NCBI RefSeq assembly: GCF_006349365.1 | Contig: NZ_CP040899.1 | Span: forward strand, 558,001 to 622,000 | Reading direction: 5' to 3' | Length of the DNA: 64,000 nucleotides | DNA from: Georgenia wutianyii | Lineage (GTDB): Bacteria; Actinomycetota; Actinomycetes; Actinomycetales; Actinomycetaceae | Shown: piece by piece, positions 17,765 to 26,823 of the stretch | Position numbering within the stretch: the stretch's first letter is position 1 | Layout: every line of letters begins with the position of its first letter | The notes under the pieces: model-generated | Told to the model about the DNA's origin: nothing | Databases searched by the model: none | Seen by the model: only the letters and a program-made list of their open reading frames with translations | Translations under genes and position numbers: made by a program

Positions 17765-18826
17765 ATGGGACTCGTGCTGGACCCGCCGGAGCTGCCGCCG
17801 ATCGTCGTGACCTCCGGTCTCGACGCCAAGGCCGTGCGCGCGATGGTGCGCGCGGGCGGCTTCGACCGGGTGCGTCGTGGCGCGCTCACCCCGCGCGCCG
17901 AAGGCGGGTGGCAGGCGCAGGAGCGTGAGGCGCTCGCCCGGATCGCGGCGGTGAGCCGCAAGCTGACGAACGGCGCTGTCGTCAGCCACTCGTCCGCGGC
18001 GCTGCTCCACGGGCTGTGGCTCTACCGGGTGCCCACCGTCGTCCACGTCACGCAGCGCGCACGGGCGAACGGGCACGGCGCACCGGACCTCCGCCGTCAC
18101 CGCGGGCCCTTCGGCGACTCCTCGGTGACCGTGGTCCACGGCATCCGCGTCTCGACGATCGAGCGCACCGTCGTCGAGTGCGCGCGCACGATGCACCCGC
18201 GCGACGCGCTCGTCGTCGCCGACTCCGCCCTGCGCGCGCTCGTCCGCCCCGACCGGGTCGACCGGGAGCCCGTCGCGGATCACGTGGCCGAGCTGAGAAC
18301 GCGCCTCACCGAGATGGTGGGGCACGGGCGAGGCCACGGACGACGGCGGGCGCGGGCCGTCATCGCCGCGGCCGACCCGTTCGCGGAGTCACCGATGGAG
18401 AGCGTCGTGCGGTGGGTGGCCGTCTCGCGCGGTCTGCCGACGCCGACCGTGCAGCTGGAGGTCCGCACCCGCGGCGGGACGTTCTACGCGGACCTCGGCT
18501 GGGAGTGGACCGAGCAGCGGCCGGACGGGTCGCGGGTGGTCGTCCTCCGGGTGCTCGTGGAGTACGACGGCGAGCTCAAGTACCTGCCGGAGCTCGGCCT
18601 GGTCCGCAGCCACGCCGAGGCCTCCGCCGCGCTCGTCGCCGAGAAGCGGCGCGAGGACCTCGTCCGGGAGGACGGCGTGACGCGGGTCCTGCGCGTCACC
18701 CGCGCGGACCTGCGCGACCCCGACGCGCTGGCGGCCCGCCTCGTCGCTGCGCTCCCGGCCTCCGTCCGCCGGACGCTGGACCCGGTGCCCGAGCTCGTCG
18801 TCCCGCCCCGCACCCGCCTCGTCTGA
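17765..18826 (+). CDS. AbiEi-antitoxin-like / DUF559 (Vsr-like fold) protein
   Basis: 353 residues. The N-terminal 130 residues follow the common actinobacterial pattern of an AbiEi-type winged-helix region (GGFDRVRRGALTP, then VVSHSSAALLHGLW). The C-terminal 140 residues match the DUF559 endonuclease-like pattern: ADLGWEW, then VLVEYDGELKY, then EKRREDLVREDGVTRVLRVT, a PD-(D/E)XK-type order of acidic and basic residues. Such proteins are often annotated as type IV toxin-antitoxin components, but their activity is not established. No partner toxin gene is adjacent. The gene is bracketed by two forward palindromic elements on the left and two reverse-oriented ones on the right, so it may be a small cassette. 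Confidence 0.75.
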   Translation: MGLVLDPPELPPIVVTSGLDAKAVRAMVRAGGFDRVRRGALTPRAEGGWQAQEREALARIAAVSRKLTNGAVVSHSSAALLHGLWLYRVPTVVHVTQRARANGHGAPDLRRHRGPFGDSSVTVVHGIRVSTIERTVVECARTMHPRDALVVADSALRALVRPDRVDREPVADHVAELRTRLTEMVGHGRGHGRRRARAVIAAADPFAESPMESVVRWVAVSRGLPTPTVQLEVRTRGGTFYADLGWEWTEQRPDGSRVVVLRVLVEYDGELKYLPELGLVRSHAEASAALVAEKRREDLVREDGVTRVLRVTRADLRDPDALAARLVAALPASVRRTLDPVPELVVPPRTRLV

Positions 18827-18872
18827 GGCGTCCGGCCAGCTCGCCCGCGCCGTCGTCGTCGTCCTCCCGCCG

Positions 18873-18944
18873 TCTGGGACACCCTTCTGCAGGCGTCGAG
18901 CCCCGTGCAGGGGGCGTCCCCGGGCGCCAAGGGGCGTCCCAGAG
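18873..18944 (-). repeat. Palindromic intergenic element, copy 3 (reverse)
   Basis: Arms TCTGGGACACCC (18873-18884) and GGGGCGTCCCAGAG (18931-18944). The internal GGGGGCGTCCCCGGGCGCC shows it is the reverse complement of copies 1 and 2. Confidence 0.7.
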
Positions 18945-18991
18945 GGGGAGGGGGGCGGGGTGGTCGCCGGGCGGCGGGGGCCGGCGCGGCC

Positions 18992-19066
18992 CCTCTGGGA
19001 CGCACGTTTGCGGGCCTACGGCCCTGGGCAGGGGGTGTCCCCGGGCGCCAGGGGGCGTCCCAGAGG
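18992..19066 (-). repeat. Palindromic intergenic element, copy 4 (reverse)
   Basis: Starts CCTCTGGGACGC and ends GGGGCGTCCCAGAGG (19052-19066), with internal TGTCCCCGGGCGCCAGG. Same orientation as copy 3. A further fragment, CTGTGGGACACA, follows near 19077. Confidence 0.72.
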
Positions 19067-19122
19067 AGGGGGCGTGCTGTGGGACACATCTCGGCGCCCT
19101 GGGCGCGGCGGCTTGCGGGGAG

Positions 19123-19128
19123 TAGAAT
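19123..19128 (+). promoter_or_regulatory. -10 box candidate for typA
   Basis: TAGAAT lies in the only AT-rich patch before typA. No good -35 is visible. The predicted leader is about 95 nt, with GAGGAG (19217-19222) as ribosome-binding site. Confidence 0.4.
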
Positions 19129-19230
19129 TTATCGGCGGCACTCGATCATCGGGTGCCCTCTCTTCGCCCGACAGCCTTCTGGCTCAGCGTGACCAACGCG
19201 CGGGCGCCCCAGCCTCGAGGAGCTCCGCGT

Positions 19231-21138
19231 ATGCCCGTCCGCACTGACCTGCGTAATGTCGCGATCGTCGCCCACGTCGACCACGGTAAGACCACCATGG
19301 TCGACGCCATGCTCTGGATGTCGGGCGCTTTCGGTGACCACCAGCACGTCGACGAGCGGGCGATGGACTCCGGTGACCTCGAGCGCGAGAAGGGCATCAC
19401 CATTCTCGCGAAGAACACCACGGTGCACTACACCGGGCCCGCCGCCGCCGCACAGGGCGCCCCCGACGGCGTGACGATCAACGTCATCGACACCCCCGGC
19501 CACGCCGACTTCGGTGGTGAGGTCGAGCGCGGCCTGTCCATGGTCGACGGCGTCGTCCTCCTCGTCGACGCGAGCGAGGGCCCGCTGCCCCAGACCCGCT
19601 TCGTCCTGCGCAAGGCGCTCGCGGCGAAGCTGCCGGTCATCGTCGTCGTCAACAAGGTCGACCGGCCCGACGCGCGGATCGCCGCCGTCGTCGCCGAGAC
19701 GACCGACCTCCTCCTCGGCCTCGCGGGCGACCTCGCCGACGAGGTCCCGGACCTCGACCTCGACGCCGTCCTCGACGTGCCCGTCGTCTACGCCTCCGCC
19801 AAGGCGCGCCGCGCCTCCCTCGAGCAGCCCGCCGACGGCGCGCTGCCGGACAACCGCGACCTCGAGCCGCTCTTCGAGACGATCCTCGCGACGATCCCCG
19901 CCCCCACGTACGAGGCGGACGCGCCGCTGCAGGCGCACGTGACCAACCTCGACGCCTCCCCGTTCCTCGGCCGCCTCGCGCTCCTGCGCATCCACAACGG
20001 CGAGCTGCGCAAGGGCCAGAGCGTGGGCTGGGCCCGCCGCGACGGCACCGTCAAGCCCGTGCGCATCTCCGAGCTCCTGCGTACCGTCGCCCTCGATCGC
20101 GTCCCGACCGAGGTCGCCCACGCCGGTGACATCGTCGCCGTCGCCGGCATCGAGGAGATCACCATCGGTGAGTCGCTCGTCGACCTCGAGGACCCGCGCC
20201 CGCTGCCGCTCATCACGGTCGACGACCCCGCGATCTCGATGACCATAGGCATCAACACCTCCCCGCTCGCCGGCAAGGTCAAGGGAGCCAAGGTCACCGC
20301 GCGTCAGGTCAAGGACCGTCTCGACCGCGAGCTCATCGGCAACGTCTCCCTCAAGATCCTCCCCACCGAGCGTCCCGACGCGTGGGAGGTCCAGGGCCGT
20401 GGCGAGCTCGCGCTGGCGATCCTCGTCGAGCAGATGCGCCGCGAGGGCTTCGAGCTCACCGTCGGCAAGCCGCAGGTGGTCACCAAGACCATCGACGGCC
20501 GCACCCACGAGCCGATGGAGCGCATGACCATCGACGTCCCCGAGGAGTTCCTCGGCGCCGTCACCCAGCTCCTCGCCCAGCGCAAGGGCCGCATGGAGAC
20601 GATGTCGAACCACGGCACCGGCTGGGTGCGCATGGAGTTCGTCGTCCCCGCCCGCGGCCTCATCGGCTTCCGCACCAAGTTCCTCACCGAGACCCGCGGC
20701 ACCGGCATCGCCTCCTCCATCGCCGAGGGCTACGAGCCGTGGCACGGCCCGATCGAGCTGCGCACCAACGGCTCGATGGTCGCCGACCGCGCCGGCGCGG
20801 TGACCCCGTACGCGATGATCAACCTCCAGGAGCGCGGCTCCTTCATCGTCGAGCCCACCTCGCTCGTCTACGAGGGCCAGATCGTCGGGGAGAGCGCCCG
20901 CGGTGACGACATGGACGTCAACATCACCAAGGAGAAGAAGCTGACGAACATGCGCGCGGCGGCCTCGGACTCCTTCGAGAACCTCGTGCCGCCGCGTCGC
21001 CTCACCCTCGAGGAGTCCCTCGAGTTCGCGAACAACGACGAGTGCGTCGAGGTCACCCCGGACGCGGTGCGCATCCGTAAGGTGATCCTCGACCAGACGG
21101 AGCGGGCGAAGGCGGCGGCCCGCCTCCGCCGCGCCTGA
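19231..21138 (+). CDS. typA: Ribosome-associated translational GTPase TypA/BipA
   Basis: EF-G-like GTPase that binds the 70S ribosome and aids late 50S assembly and stress responses. 635 residues, the normal family length. G1 is AHVDHGKTT near residue 14, then DTPGHADF and [11 protein letters not shown]-Tu domain 2, the EF-G C-terminal domain ([20 protein letters not shown]) and the TypA-specific C-terminal region ([17 protein letters not shown]) follow in order. The ATG at 19231 follows GAGGAG with good spacing. It leads the typA-mshB-fdxA-dapC group often found together in actinobacteria. Confidence 0.97.
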   Translation: MPVRTDLRNVAIVAHVDHGKTTMVDAMLWMSGAFGDHQHVDERAMDSGDLEREKGITILAKNTTVHYTGPAAAAQGAPDGVTINVIDTPGHADFGGEVERGLSMVDGVVLLVDASEGPLPQTRFVLRKALAAKLPVIVVVNKVDRPDARIAAVVAETTDLLLGLAGDLADEVPDLDLDAVLDVPVVYASAKARRASLEQPADGALPDNRDLEPLFETILATIPAPTYEADAPLQAHVTNLDASPFLGRLALLRIHNGELRKGQSVGWARRDGTVKPVRISELLRTVALDRVPTEVAHAGDIVAVAGIEEITIGESLVDLEDPRPLPLITVDDPAISMTIGINTSPLAGKVKGAKVTARQVKDRLDRELIGNVSLKILPTERPDAWEVQGRGELALAILVEQMRREGFELTVGKPQVVTKTIDGRTHEPMERMTIDVPEEFLGAVTQLLAQRKGRMETMSNHGTGWVRMEFVVPARGLIGFRTKFLTETRGTGIASSIAEGYEPWHGPIELRTNGSMVADRAGAVTPYAMINLQERGSFIVEPTSLVYEGQIVGESARGDDMDVNITKEKKLTNMRAAASDSFENLVPPRRLTLEESLEFANNDECVEVTPDAVRIRKVILDQTERAKAAARLRRA

Positions 21139-21146
21139 CCGATGAG

Positions 21147-22709
21147 GTGATGACGTCGCAGCAGCAGCCTGAGCAGCAGCGCCTCCTCGGCGTCTTCGCC
21201 CACCCCGACGACGAGACGATCGGGGCGGGCGGGCTGCTCGCGCTCGCCGTCGCGGCCGGTGTCGACGTCTCCGTCGTCACCTGCACGCGCGGCGAGCGCG
21301 GCGACGTCGTCCCACCGGACCTCGCGCACCTGCGCACCGACCGTGACGCGCTCGCCCGTGAGCGGGAGGGCGAGCTGTCCTCGGCGCTCGCCGAGCTGGG
21401 CGTCCACCGTCACCTCTACCTCGACCAGGTCCCGGCCCTCGAGGGCCGACGGCCGGCGCGCTTCCGCGACTCCGGCATGCGCTGGCTGCGGCCCGGCCTC
21501 GCCGGTCCCGCGGAGGACGCCGGGTCCGAGGCGTTCACCGCCGTCGACCTCGACGTCGCGGCGCTCCTGCTCGCCGTCGTCATCCGCCACGTGCGACCGA
21601 CGGTGGTGCTCACCGAGGAGCCGGGCGGCGGGTACGGGCACCCGGACCACGTCCGCGCCCACGAGGTGACGACCCGCGCCGTCGAGCTCGCGGGGCTCGA
21701 GGACCCCGAGGTCCTGCCCGGGCTCGCGCCCTGGCGGGTGCCGACGGTGCTGTGGGTGGCGCAGGAGCAGGACCACGTGCGGGCCGCGACGGCCGAGCTG
21801 CGCGACACCCTCGCCGGCCACGCGCCGCTCCACTCCCCGGAGGGCGCGGTCCTCACCGTGCCCGACGCCGTCGAGGAGCTGCCGTCCATCGCCGTGCCCG
21901 CCACGCAGGTCACCGCCTCCTTCGACGTCCGGCCGGTCGCCGAGCGGCTCGTCGCGGCACTGCGCCGCCACCGCACCCAGGCCCAGGCCGTCGCTCCCGT
22001 CGACGGGCAGCGGCTCGTCGGCTACTTCGCGCTGAGCAACGACGTCCTCGCCCCGCTGCTCGACCGCGTCTACGTGCGCACCGCCCCCGGGGACGACGCC
22101 ACCGGCCTCCTCGCGGCGATCTCCGCCGTCACTCCCGCGGTGCGCGGCGGCGCCACCGGCGCGGCAGCGGACGACGCCCCGGGTGCCACCGTGCACCGGC
22201 TGCCGCCCCCGACCGCCGGGTTCACCCCTGAGCAGGCGGCCACCCTCGTCCGTTCGACCGGCTCCTCGAGCACCGCGCACGTCGGGCGCCCCGGCGTCGA
22301 CCGCGGCGACGACGAGCGGCCCGAGCGTCCGCGCGCCTCCCGGCTCGCCCCGAGCGGTGGCGCCACCGGCGCCGTCGTCGCCGTGCTCGCGGGCATCGTC
22401 ATGGCGACGCTCGGCACGGTCGTCCACCGCTACGCCGTCGAGGGCTGGCCGGTCGGCGTCGTCCTCGGGCTGGCCGGGGTGCTGTCCGCCGCGATCGCCG
22501 CGCGCGCCATCGCGGGCAGCGGCGGCCTGCTCCTCACCGTGCTCGCCGTCGTCCTCATGACCCAGGCGATGGCGTTCCTGCGCCCCGGCGGGGACGTGCT
22601 CGTCACCAACGAGACCGTGAGCTACGTGTGGCTCTTCGGTGCACCCCTCGTGTCCCTCGCGGCCGCCTTCCTGCCCCGACGGTGGTTCTCGGACGGGCGG
22701 CTGCGGTGA
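21147..22709 (+). CDS. mshB: MshB-type GlcNAc-inositol deacetylase fused to a membrane domain
   Basis: Zinc-dependent deacetylase for mycothiol synthesis, which turns GlcNAc-inositol into GlcN-inositol. The PIG-L core occupies residues 1 to about 300, with the metal motif AHPDDE (His19, Asp22) and the second motif GYGHPDHVRAHE. After a Pro/Thr/Arg-rich linker (about 310-400), residues about 407-520 hold four hydrophobic spans resembling the DUF6113 membrane protein that is a separate gene after mshB in many actinobacteria. The start is GTG 21147 or ATG 21150. The stop overlaps the flavin reductase start as GTGA. Confidence 0.85.
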   Translation: MMTSQQQPEQQRLLGVFAHPDDETIGAGGLLALAVAAGVDVSVVTCTRGERGDVVPPDLAHLRTDRDALAREREGELSSALAELGVHRHLYLDQVPALEGRRPARFRDSGMRWLRPGLAGPAEDAGSEAFTAVDLDVAALLLAVVIRHVRPTVVLTEEPGGGYGHPDHVRAHEVTTRAVELAGLEDPEVLPGLAPWRVPTVLWVAQEQDHVRAATAELRDTLAGHAPLHSPEGAVLTVPDAVEELPSIAVPATQVTASFDVRPVAERLVAALRRHRTQAQAVAPVDGQRLVGYFALSNDVLAPLLDRVYVRTAPGDDATGLLAAISAVTPAVRGGATGAAADDAPGATVHRLPPPTAGFTPEQAATLVRSTGSSSTAHVGRPGVDRGDDERPERPRASRLAPSGGATGAVVAVLAGIVMATLGTVVHRYAVEGWPVGVVLGLAGVLSAAIAARAIAGSGGLLLTVLAVVLMTQAMAFLRPGGDVLVTNETVSYVWLFGAPLVSLAAAFLPRRWFSDGRLR

Positions 22710-23203
22710 GCGAGGAGCTGGTGGAGCGTTACCGCGCGACCATGCAGCGCCTGGCCGCCGGCGTCACCGTCGTCACCCTGCGTCAGGGCGCTACCGACCT
22801 CGCGATGACCGCGACGGCCCTCACCTCGGTGTCCCTGCACCCGCCGATGGTGCTTTTCTGCGTCCACACCGACGCCCGCATCCGTGAGGCGCTCGACGCC
22901 GTCGACACCTGGGGCGTGAGCATCCTCGACGGCGAGGCCGGCGTCGCCGCCGAGCGTCTGGCCAGCCCCGGCCGTCCGGCCCTGGGGCAGCTCGTCGGCA
23001 TCGACCACCACCGCGGTCCCCTCACCGGCGCCGCGCTCCTCGAGGACGCGCAGGGCTGGCTCGAGTGCCGCACCCAGTGGGTGCGCAACGCCGGGGACCA
23101 CGACGTCGTCGTCGGGCAGGTCCTCGACGCCACCCTCGGGCGCACCGCCACCGGTGCGCTCGTCCACCACCTGGGGCGGCTGCGGCCGCTCGGCCGCCAC
23201 TGA
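22706..23203 (+). CDS. Flavin reductase-like domain protein
   Basis: 165 residues from a GTG start overlapping the mshB stop as GTGA. The flavin-reductase-like split-barrel pattern is clear: AAGVTVVTLR, MTATALTSVSLHPPMVLFCV, WGVSILDGE, and a C-terminal HHLGRLRPL. Family members bind FMN and often supply reduced flavin to a monooxygenase. No oxygenase is nearby, so the physiological partner is unknown. Coupling to mshB suggests co-expression only. Confidence 0.85.
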   Translation: MSEELVERYRATMQRLAAGVTVVTLRQGATDLAMTATALTSVSLHPPMVLFCVHTDARIREALDAVDTWGVSILDGEAGVAAERLASPGRPALGQLVGIDHHRGPLTGAALLEDAQGWLECRTQWVRNAGDHDVVVGQVLDATLGRTATGALVHHLGRLRPLGRH

Positions 23204-23237
23204 CGCGCAGATGTCCTGCGAGCCCGGAGGTAAGAAG

Positions 23238-24989
23238 ATGCGATCGGACACGTCGACCGACCAGTCGCTCCTCGTCGACTTCGCCGACGAGGAGCCGCGC
23301 CGTCGTCGCCGCGGCTGGATCATCGCCCTCGTCGCCCTGCTCGTCCTCGTGGGCGGCTACGTCGCGGCCTCGTGGTACCTCGGGGACCGCGTGCCCCGCG
23401 GGGCCACCGTCGCCGGCGTCGACATCGGCGGGCTCACCGCCGAGGAGGCCACCGCCCGGCTCACCGAGACGCTCGCCACCGCCACCACCGAGCCGGTCCC
23501 CGTCGCGCTCGGCGAGGCGGAGACCACCCTGGAGCCCACCGGGCTCGAGCTCGACGTCGAGGCGACCGTCGGCCAGGTCACCGGACTCACCTTCGACCCG
23601 CGCGTCGTCGTGGCGCACCTCCTCGGGATGTCCGAGGTGCGGCCCGTCGTCGACGTCGACGAGGACGCGCTGCGCGCCGAGGTCGAGCGGGTCGCCGAGA
23701 CGCTCGACCGCGCCCCGGTCGACGGCGCGATCGCGCTGAGCGACGGCGAGGCCCAGGTCACCGAGCCGGAGGCCGGGCTGTCGGTCGACGTCCCCGCCGC
23801 CGTCGAGCTCGTCCGCGACGAGTGGCTCACCGGTGAGCGGCCGCTCGAGCTGCCCGGCACCGAGGTGCCGCCCGCCGTCGGGGCCGAGGCCGTGGAGACG
23901 GCGATGGCCGACATCGCCCGCCCGCTCACCCGCGCGCCCGTCGCCGTCGACATCGAGGGACGGCTGCTCGAGCTCACCCCCGCCGACCTCACCTCCGTCG
24001 CCAGCCTCGAGCCCAGCGACGGGCAGCTCGAGCTCGTCATCGACTCGCGCGCGCTGGCGGACCTCGTCCTCGAGCGCGACCCCGAGGTCCGCACCGCCGC
24101 CCGCGACGCCCAGATCGTCATCCGCGACGGCGCGCCGACCATCGTCCCCGGCGCCACCGGCATGGACGTCGACGAGGAGGTGCTCGCCGAGAGCGTCGCC
24201 GCGGCGGCCGTCTCCAGCACCGACCGCACCGCCGTCGCCGTCCTGCGTGAGGTCGAGCCGGAGTTCACCGTCGCCGACGCCGAGGCGCTGGGCGTCACCG
24301 AGGTCGTCTCGGAGTTCGCCACCCCGTTCCACAACGACGCCCAGCGCACCCGCAACCTCGTCGTCGGCGCGGAGAAGATCAGCAACACGCTCATCAAGCC
24401 CGGCGAGACGTTCAGCCTCATCGAGGCGCTCGGCCCGATCACGAGCGAGGCCGGGTTCGTCTCCTCCGGCGTCGTCGTGGACGGCCTGGAGACCAGCGGC
24501 ATGGGCGGCGGGCTCTCCCAGGTCTCCACCACCGTCTTCAACGCCGCGTTCTTCGCCGGCATGGAGCTCGACGAGTGGCAGACCCACTCCCACCACTACG
24601 CCCGCTACCCCGAGGGCCGCGAGGCGACGGTCTACACCCCGAGCGTCGACCTCAAGTGGACCAACACCACCCCCTACGGCGCGCTCGTCCAGGCGTGGGT
24701 CGCCGGCGGGGAGTTCCACGTGCGGCTGTGGGGCACGAAGTACTTCGACGTGACGACGAGCACGAGCGAGCGGTTCAACTTCACCCAGCCCTCGACGGTC
24801 TACAACTCCTCGCCGTCGTGCGTGGCCAACAGCTCGCCCGAGCCGGGCTTCACGGTCACGGTCACCCGCGTCGTCTCCCACGACGGCACCGAGGTCGACC
24901 GCGAGTCGTGGACGACGCGCTACATCCCGTGGGACCGCGTCGTGTGCGGCTCCCCGCCCAGCGCCGACTCCCCGCCGAGCGACGCCTGA
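23238..24989 (+). CDS. VanW family cell-envelope protein
   Basis: 583 residues. The ATG at 23238 follows CGGAGG (23225-23230). An acidic N-terminus and RRRRR precede one membrane span (about residues 26-48), so the bulk is extracellular. YoaR-type peptidoglycan-binding-like repeats fill residues 60-380. The C-terminal VanW domain has NLVVGAEKISNTLIKPGETF, GGGLSQVSTTVFNAAFFAG and THSHHYARYPEGREATVY. VanW was named from vancomycin-resistance clusters, but its biochemical role is unknown and this copy stands outside any resistance cluster. Its 3' end overlaps an antisense small gene by 70 bp. Confidence 0.9.
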   Translation: MRSDTSTDQSLLVDFADEEPRRRRRGWIIALVALLVLVGGYVAASWYLGDRVPRGATVAGVDIGGLTAEEATARLTETLATATTEPVPVALGEAETTLEPTGLELDVEATVGQVTGLTFDPRVVVAHLLGMSEVRPVVDVDEDALRAEVERVAETLDRAPVDGAIALSDGEAQVTEPEAGLSVDVPAAVELVRDEWLTGERPLELPGTEVPPAVGAEAVETAMADIARPLTRAPVAVDIEGRLLELTPADLTSVASLEPSDGQLELVIDSRALADLVLERDPEVRTAARDAQIVIRDGAPTIVPGATGMDVDEEVLAESVAAAAVSSTDRTAVAVLREVEPEFTVADAEALGVTEVVSEFATPFHNDAQRTRNLVVGAEKISNTLIKPGETFSLIEALGPITSEAGFVSSGVVVDGLETSGMGGGLSQVSTTVFNAAFFAGMELDEWQTHSHHYARYPEGREATVYTPSVDLKWTNTTPYGALVQAWVAGGEFHVRLWGTKYFDVTTSTSERFNFTQPSTVYNSSPSCVANSSPEPGFTVTVTRVVSHDGTEVDRESWTTRYIPWDRVVCGSPPSADSPPSDA

Positions 24990-25216
24990 CCCTCCGCGCC
25001 CTTCGGGGCCCGGCGCGGCGGGGGCGGTGGCACCGGCTTGCCGACGACGACGGCGGCGGCCGGGACCTCGACCTCCCCGCGCCGGGTCGCCACGACGGCG
25101 CGCTCGTCGTCCGCCCGCACGAGGTCACCGAGCGCGTCCGCGAACCCGCCCTCGGGCCTGCGGTAGCGGATCACCACGCGGGTGCCCGGCGGCCAGTCCG
25201 CCCACAGAGGTCTCAC
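24920..25216 (-). CDS. Small SH3-like domain protein (Rv0428c N-terminal-domain-like)
   Basis: 98 residues from GTG 25216, beginning RPLWADWPPGTRVVIRYRR, then DALGDLVRADDERAVVATRR and VEVPAAAVVVGKPVPPPP. This resembles the N-terminal SH3-like domain that precedes a GNAT acetyltransferase in Rv0428c-type actinobacterial proteins. Here no acetyltransferase domain follows; the chain ends in a low-complexity Gly/Glu-rich tail. The tail overlaps the 3' end of the VanW gene on the other strand by 70 bp. A -10-like CACAAT lies 6 bases before the GTG. Function unknown; assignment by pattern. Confidence 0.6.
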   Translation of the reverse strand: MRPLWADWPPGTRVVIRYRRPEGGFADALGDLVRADDERAVVATRRGEVEVPAAAVVVGKPVPPPPPRRAPKGAEGQASLGGESALGGEPHTTRSHGM

Positions 25217-25222
25217 CCTGCC

Positions 25223-25228
25223 ATTGTG
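25223..25228 (-). promoter_or_regulatory. -10-like box, leaderless start of the SH3-like gene
   Basis: On the minus strand CACAAT is followed by 6 bases and then GTG at 25216. It supports this start because no ribosome-binding site is present. Confidence 0.4.
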
Positions 25229-25307
25229 CCGCGCGCCGCCGGCCGGGGCCCGGCGGTGGCCGACCGCTGCCGGGTGCCGCACGATGGGACGGCCGACCCG
25301 AGTAGGG

Positions 25308-25313
25308 GATACT
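25308..25313 (+). promoter_or_regulatory. -10 box candidate for fdxA
   Basis: GATACT sits in an AT-rich patch about 50 bp before the fdxA start. The resulting leader carries AGGGAGGG as ribosome-binding site. Confidence 0.4.
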
Positions 25314-25363
25314 AGGCAGCGGACCGACAGGCGCGGCGGAGGCCGTGCAGAGGGAGGGAACCC

Positions 25364-25681
25364 GTGACCTACGTCATCGCGCAGCCCTGCGTGGACGTCA
25401 AGGACCTGGCTTGCGTCGACGAGTGCCCCGTGGACTGCATCTACGAGGGCAAGCGGATGCTCTACATCCACCCGGACGAGTGCGTGGACTGCGGTGCCTG
25501 TGAACCGGTCTGCCCCGTCGAGGCGATCTACTACGAGGACGACGTCCCCGAGCAGTGGTCGGGGTACTACGACGCCAACGTCAACTTCTTCGACGGCATC
25601 GGCTCGCCCGGCGGCGCGGCCAAGATGGGCCAGATCGACAAGGACCACCCGCTGGTCGCTGCCCTCCCCCCGCAGGCCTGA
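25364..25681 (+). CDS. fdxA: 7Fe ferredoxin (3Fe-4S/4Fe-4S)
   Basis: Small soluble electron carrier of 105 residues, the usual length. CVDVKDLACVDECPVDCIYEG near the N-terminus gives the 3Fe-4S site with the extra cysteine spacing of 7Fe ferredoxins, and CVDCGACEPVCPVEAIYYED gives the second cluster. The C-terminal extension (FFDGIGSPGGAAK) is typical of actinobacterial FdxA. The GTG at 25364 is preceded by AGGGAGGG. dapC starts 2 bp after the stop, so both are co-transcribed. Confidence 0.96.
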   Translation: MTYVIAQPCVDVKDLACVDECPVDCIYEGKRMLYIHPDECVDCGACEPVCPVEAIYYEDDVPEQWSGYYDANVNFFDGIGSPGGAAKMGQIDKDHPLVAALPPQA

Positions 25682-25683
25682 GG

Positions 25684-26823
25684 GTGGGGCTGTTCGGCGA
25701 CGCGCTGCCGAGCTTCCCGTGGGACAGCCTGGCCGGCGCGCGTCGCCGTGCCGAGGCGCACCCTGGCGGGATCGTCGACCTGTCGGTCGGGACGCCGGTG
25801 GACCCCACGCCGCGCGTGGTCCAGGACGCGCTCGTCGCGGCGGCGGACTCCCCGGGGTACCCGACGACGCAGGGCACCGACCGGCTGCGCCAGGCGGTGG
25901 TCGACTGGTTCGCCCGCCGTCGCGGCGTCCCCGGGCTGACCCCCGAGCAGGTGCTGCCGACGATCGGCTCCAAGGAGCTCGTCGCGCTGCTGCCCGCGCT
26001 GCTCGGGCTGGGTGAGGGCGACGTCGTCGTCCACCCCGAGATCGCCTACCCGACCTACGACGTCGGCGCGCGCCTCGCAGGCGCCGAGCCGTTCCCGGCC
26101 GACGCGACCACCGCCGTCGGGCCCGGCCGGGTGCGGCTGCTGTGGCTCAACTCCCCGTCCAACCCGACGGGCAAGGTGCTCGGCGTCGAGCACCTGCGCA
26201 AGGTCGTGGAGTGGGCGCGGGCGCGGGGCGTCGTCGTCGCGAGCGACGAGTGCTACGCCGAGCTCGGGTGGGCCGAGCCGTGGGCGAGCGAGGGCGTGCC
26301 GAGCCTGCTCGACCCGCGGGTGTGCGGCGACAGCCACGAGGGCCTGCTCGTCCTGTACTCGGCGAGCAAGCAGTCCAACCTCGCCGGCTACCGGGCCGCG
26401 TTCGCCGCCGGGGACCCCGCGATCGTCCGCAGGCTGCTCGAGGTGCGCAAGCACGTCGGGATGATGATGCCCGCGCCGGTCCAGGCCGCGCTCGCCGCGG
26501 CGCTCGACGACGACGAGCACGTCGCCGTCCAGCGCGAGCGGTACCGCGCCCGGCGCGAGACGCTCCTCGCCGCCTGCACGGCCGCCGGGCTGGCGGTCGC
26601 ACCGGAGAGCGAGGCGGGGCTCTACCTGTGGGCCACGCTCCCCGGGCAGGACGCCGACTGCCGCGCCGTCGTCGCCGCGCTCGCCGAGCGGGGCATCCTC
26701 GTCGCACCCGGTGAGTTCTACGGGCCGGCTGGCGCGCGCCACGTTCGCATCGCGCTCACGGCGAGCGACGAGCGCATCGCAGCGGCCGCGGAACGGCTCG
26801 CGGCCGCGCCGCTCACCGTCTGA
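25684..26823 (+). CDS. dapC: Succinyldiaminopimelate transaminase
   Basis: PLP enzyme that makes N-succinyl-LL-diaminopimelate in the succinylase branch of lysine and peptidoglycan precursor synthesis. 379 residues, fold type I. The N-terminus LFGDALPSFPWDSLAGA is characteristic of actinobacterial DapC. Substrate and cofactor motifs include LNSPSNPTGKV, ASDECYAELGW and the PLP lysine (about Lys229) in SASKQSNLAGYR. The GTG at 25684 is 2 bp after fdxA, the conserved arrangement. dapD of the same pathway lies 3.4 kb downstream. Confidence 0.93.
   Translation: MGLFGDALPSFPWDSLAGARRRAEAHPGGIVDLSVGTPVDPTPRVVQDALVAAADSPGYPTTQGTDRLRQAVVDWFARRRGVPGLTPEQVLPTIGSKELVALLPALLGLGEGDVVVHPEIAYPTYDVGARLAGAEPFPADATTAVGPGRVRLLWLNSPSNPTGKVLGVEHLRKVVEWARARGVVVASDECYAELGWAEPWASEGVPSLLDPRVCGDSHEGLLVLYSASKQSNLAGYRAAFAAGDPAIVRRLLEVRKHVGMMMPAPVQAALAAALDDDEHVAVQRERYRARRETLLAACTAAGLAVAPESEAGLYLWATLPGQDADCRAVVAALAERGILVAPGEFYGPAGARHVRIALTASDERIAAAAERLAAAPLTV

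Noticed and set aside
17765..18826. Complete type IV toxin-antitoxin pair
   Set aside because: Only the AbiEi/DUF559-like protein is present; no AbiEii-type nucleotidyltransferase toxin is adjacent.
17446..19066. Classical insertion sequence
   Set aside because: No DDE, tyrosine or serine recombinase is encoded, and no target-site duplication is evident.
23238..24989. Vancomycin resistance cluster
   Set aside because: The VanW protein is alone; no vanA/H/X or regulator is nearby.
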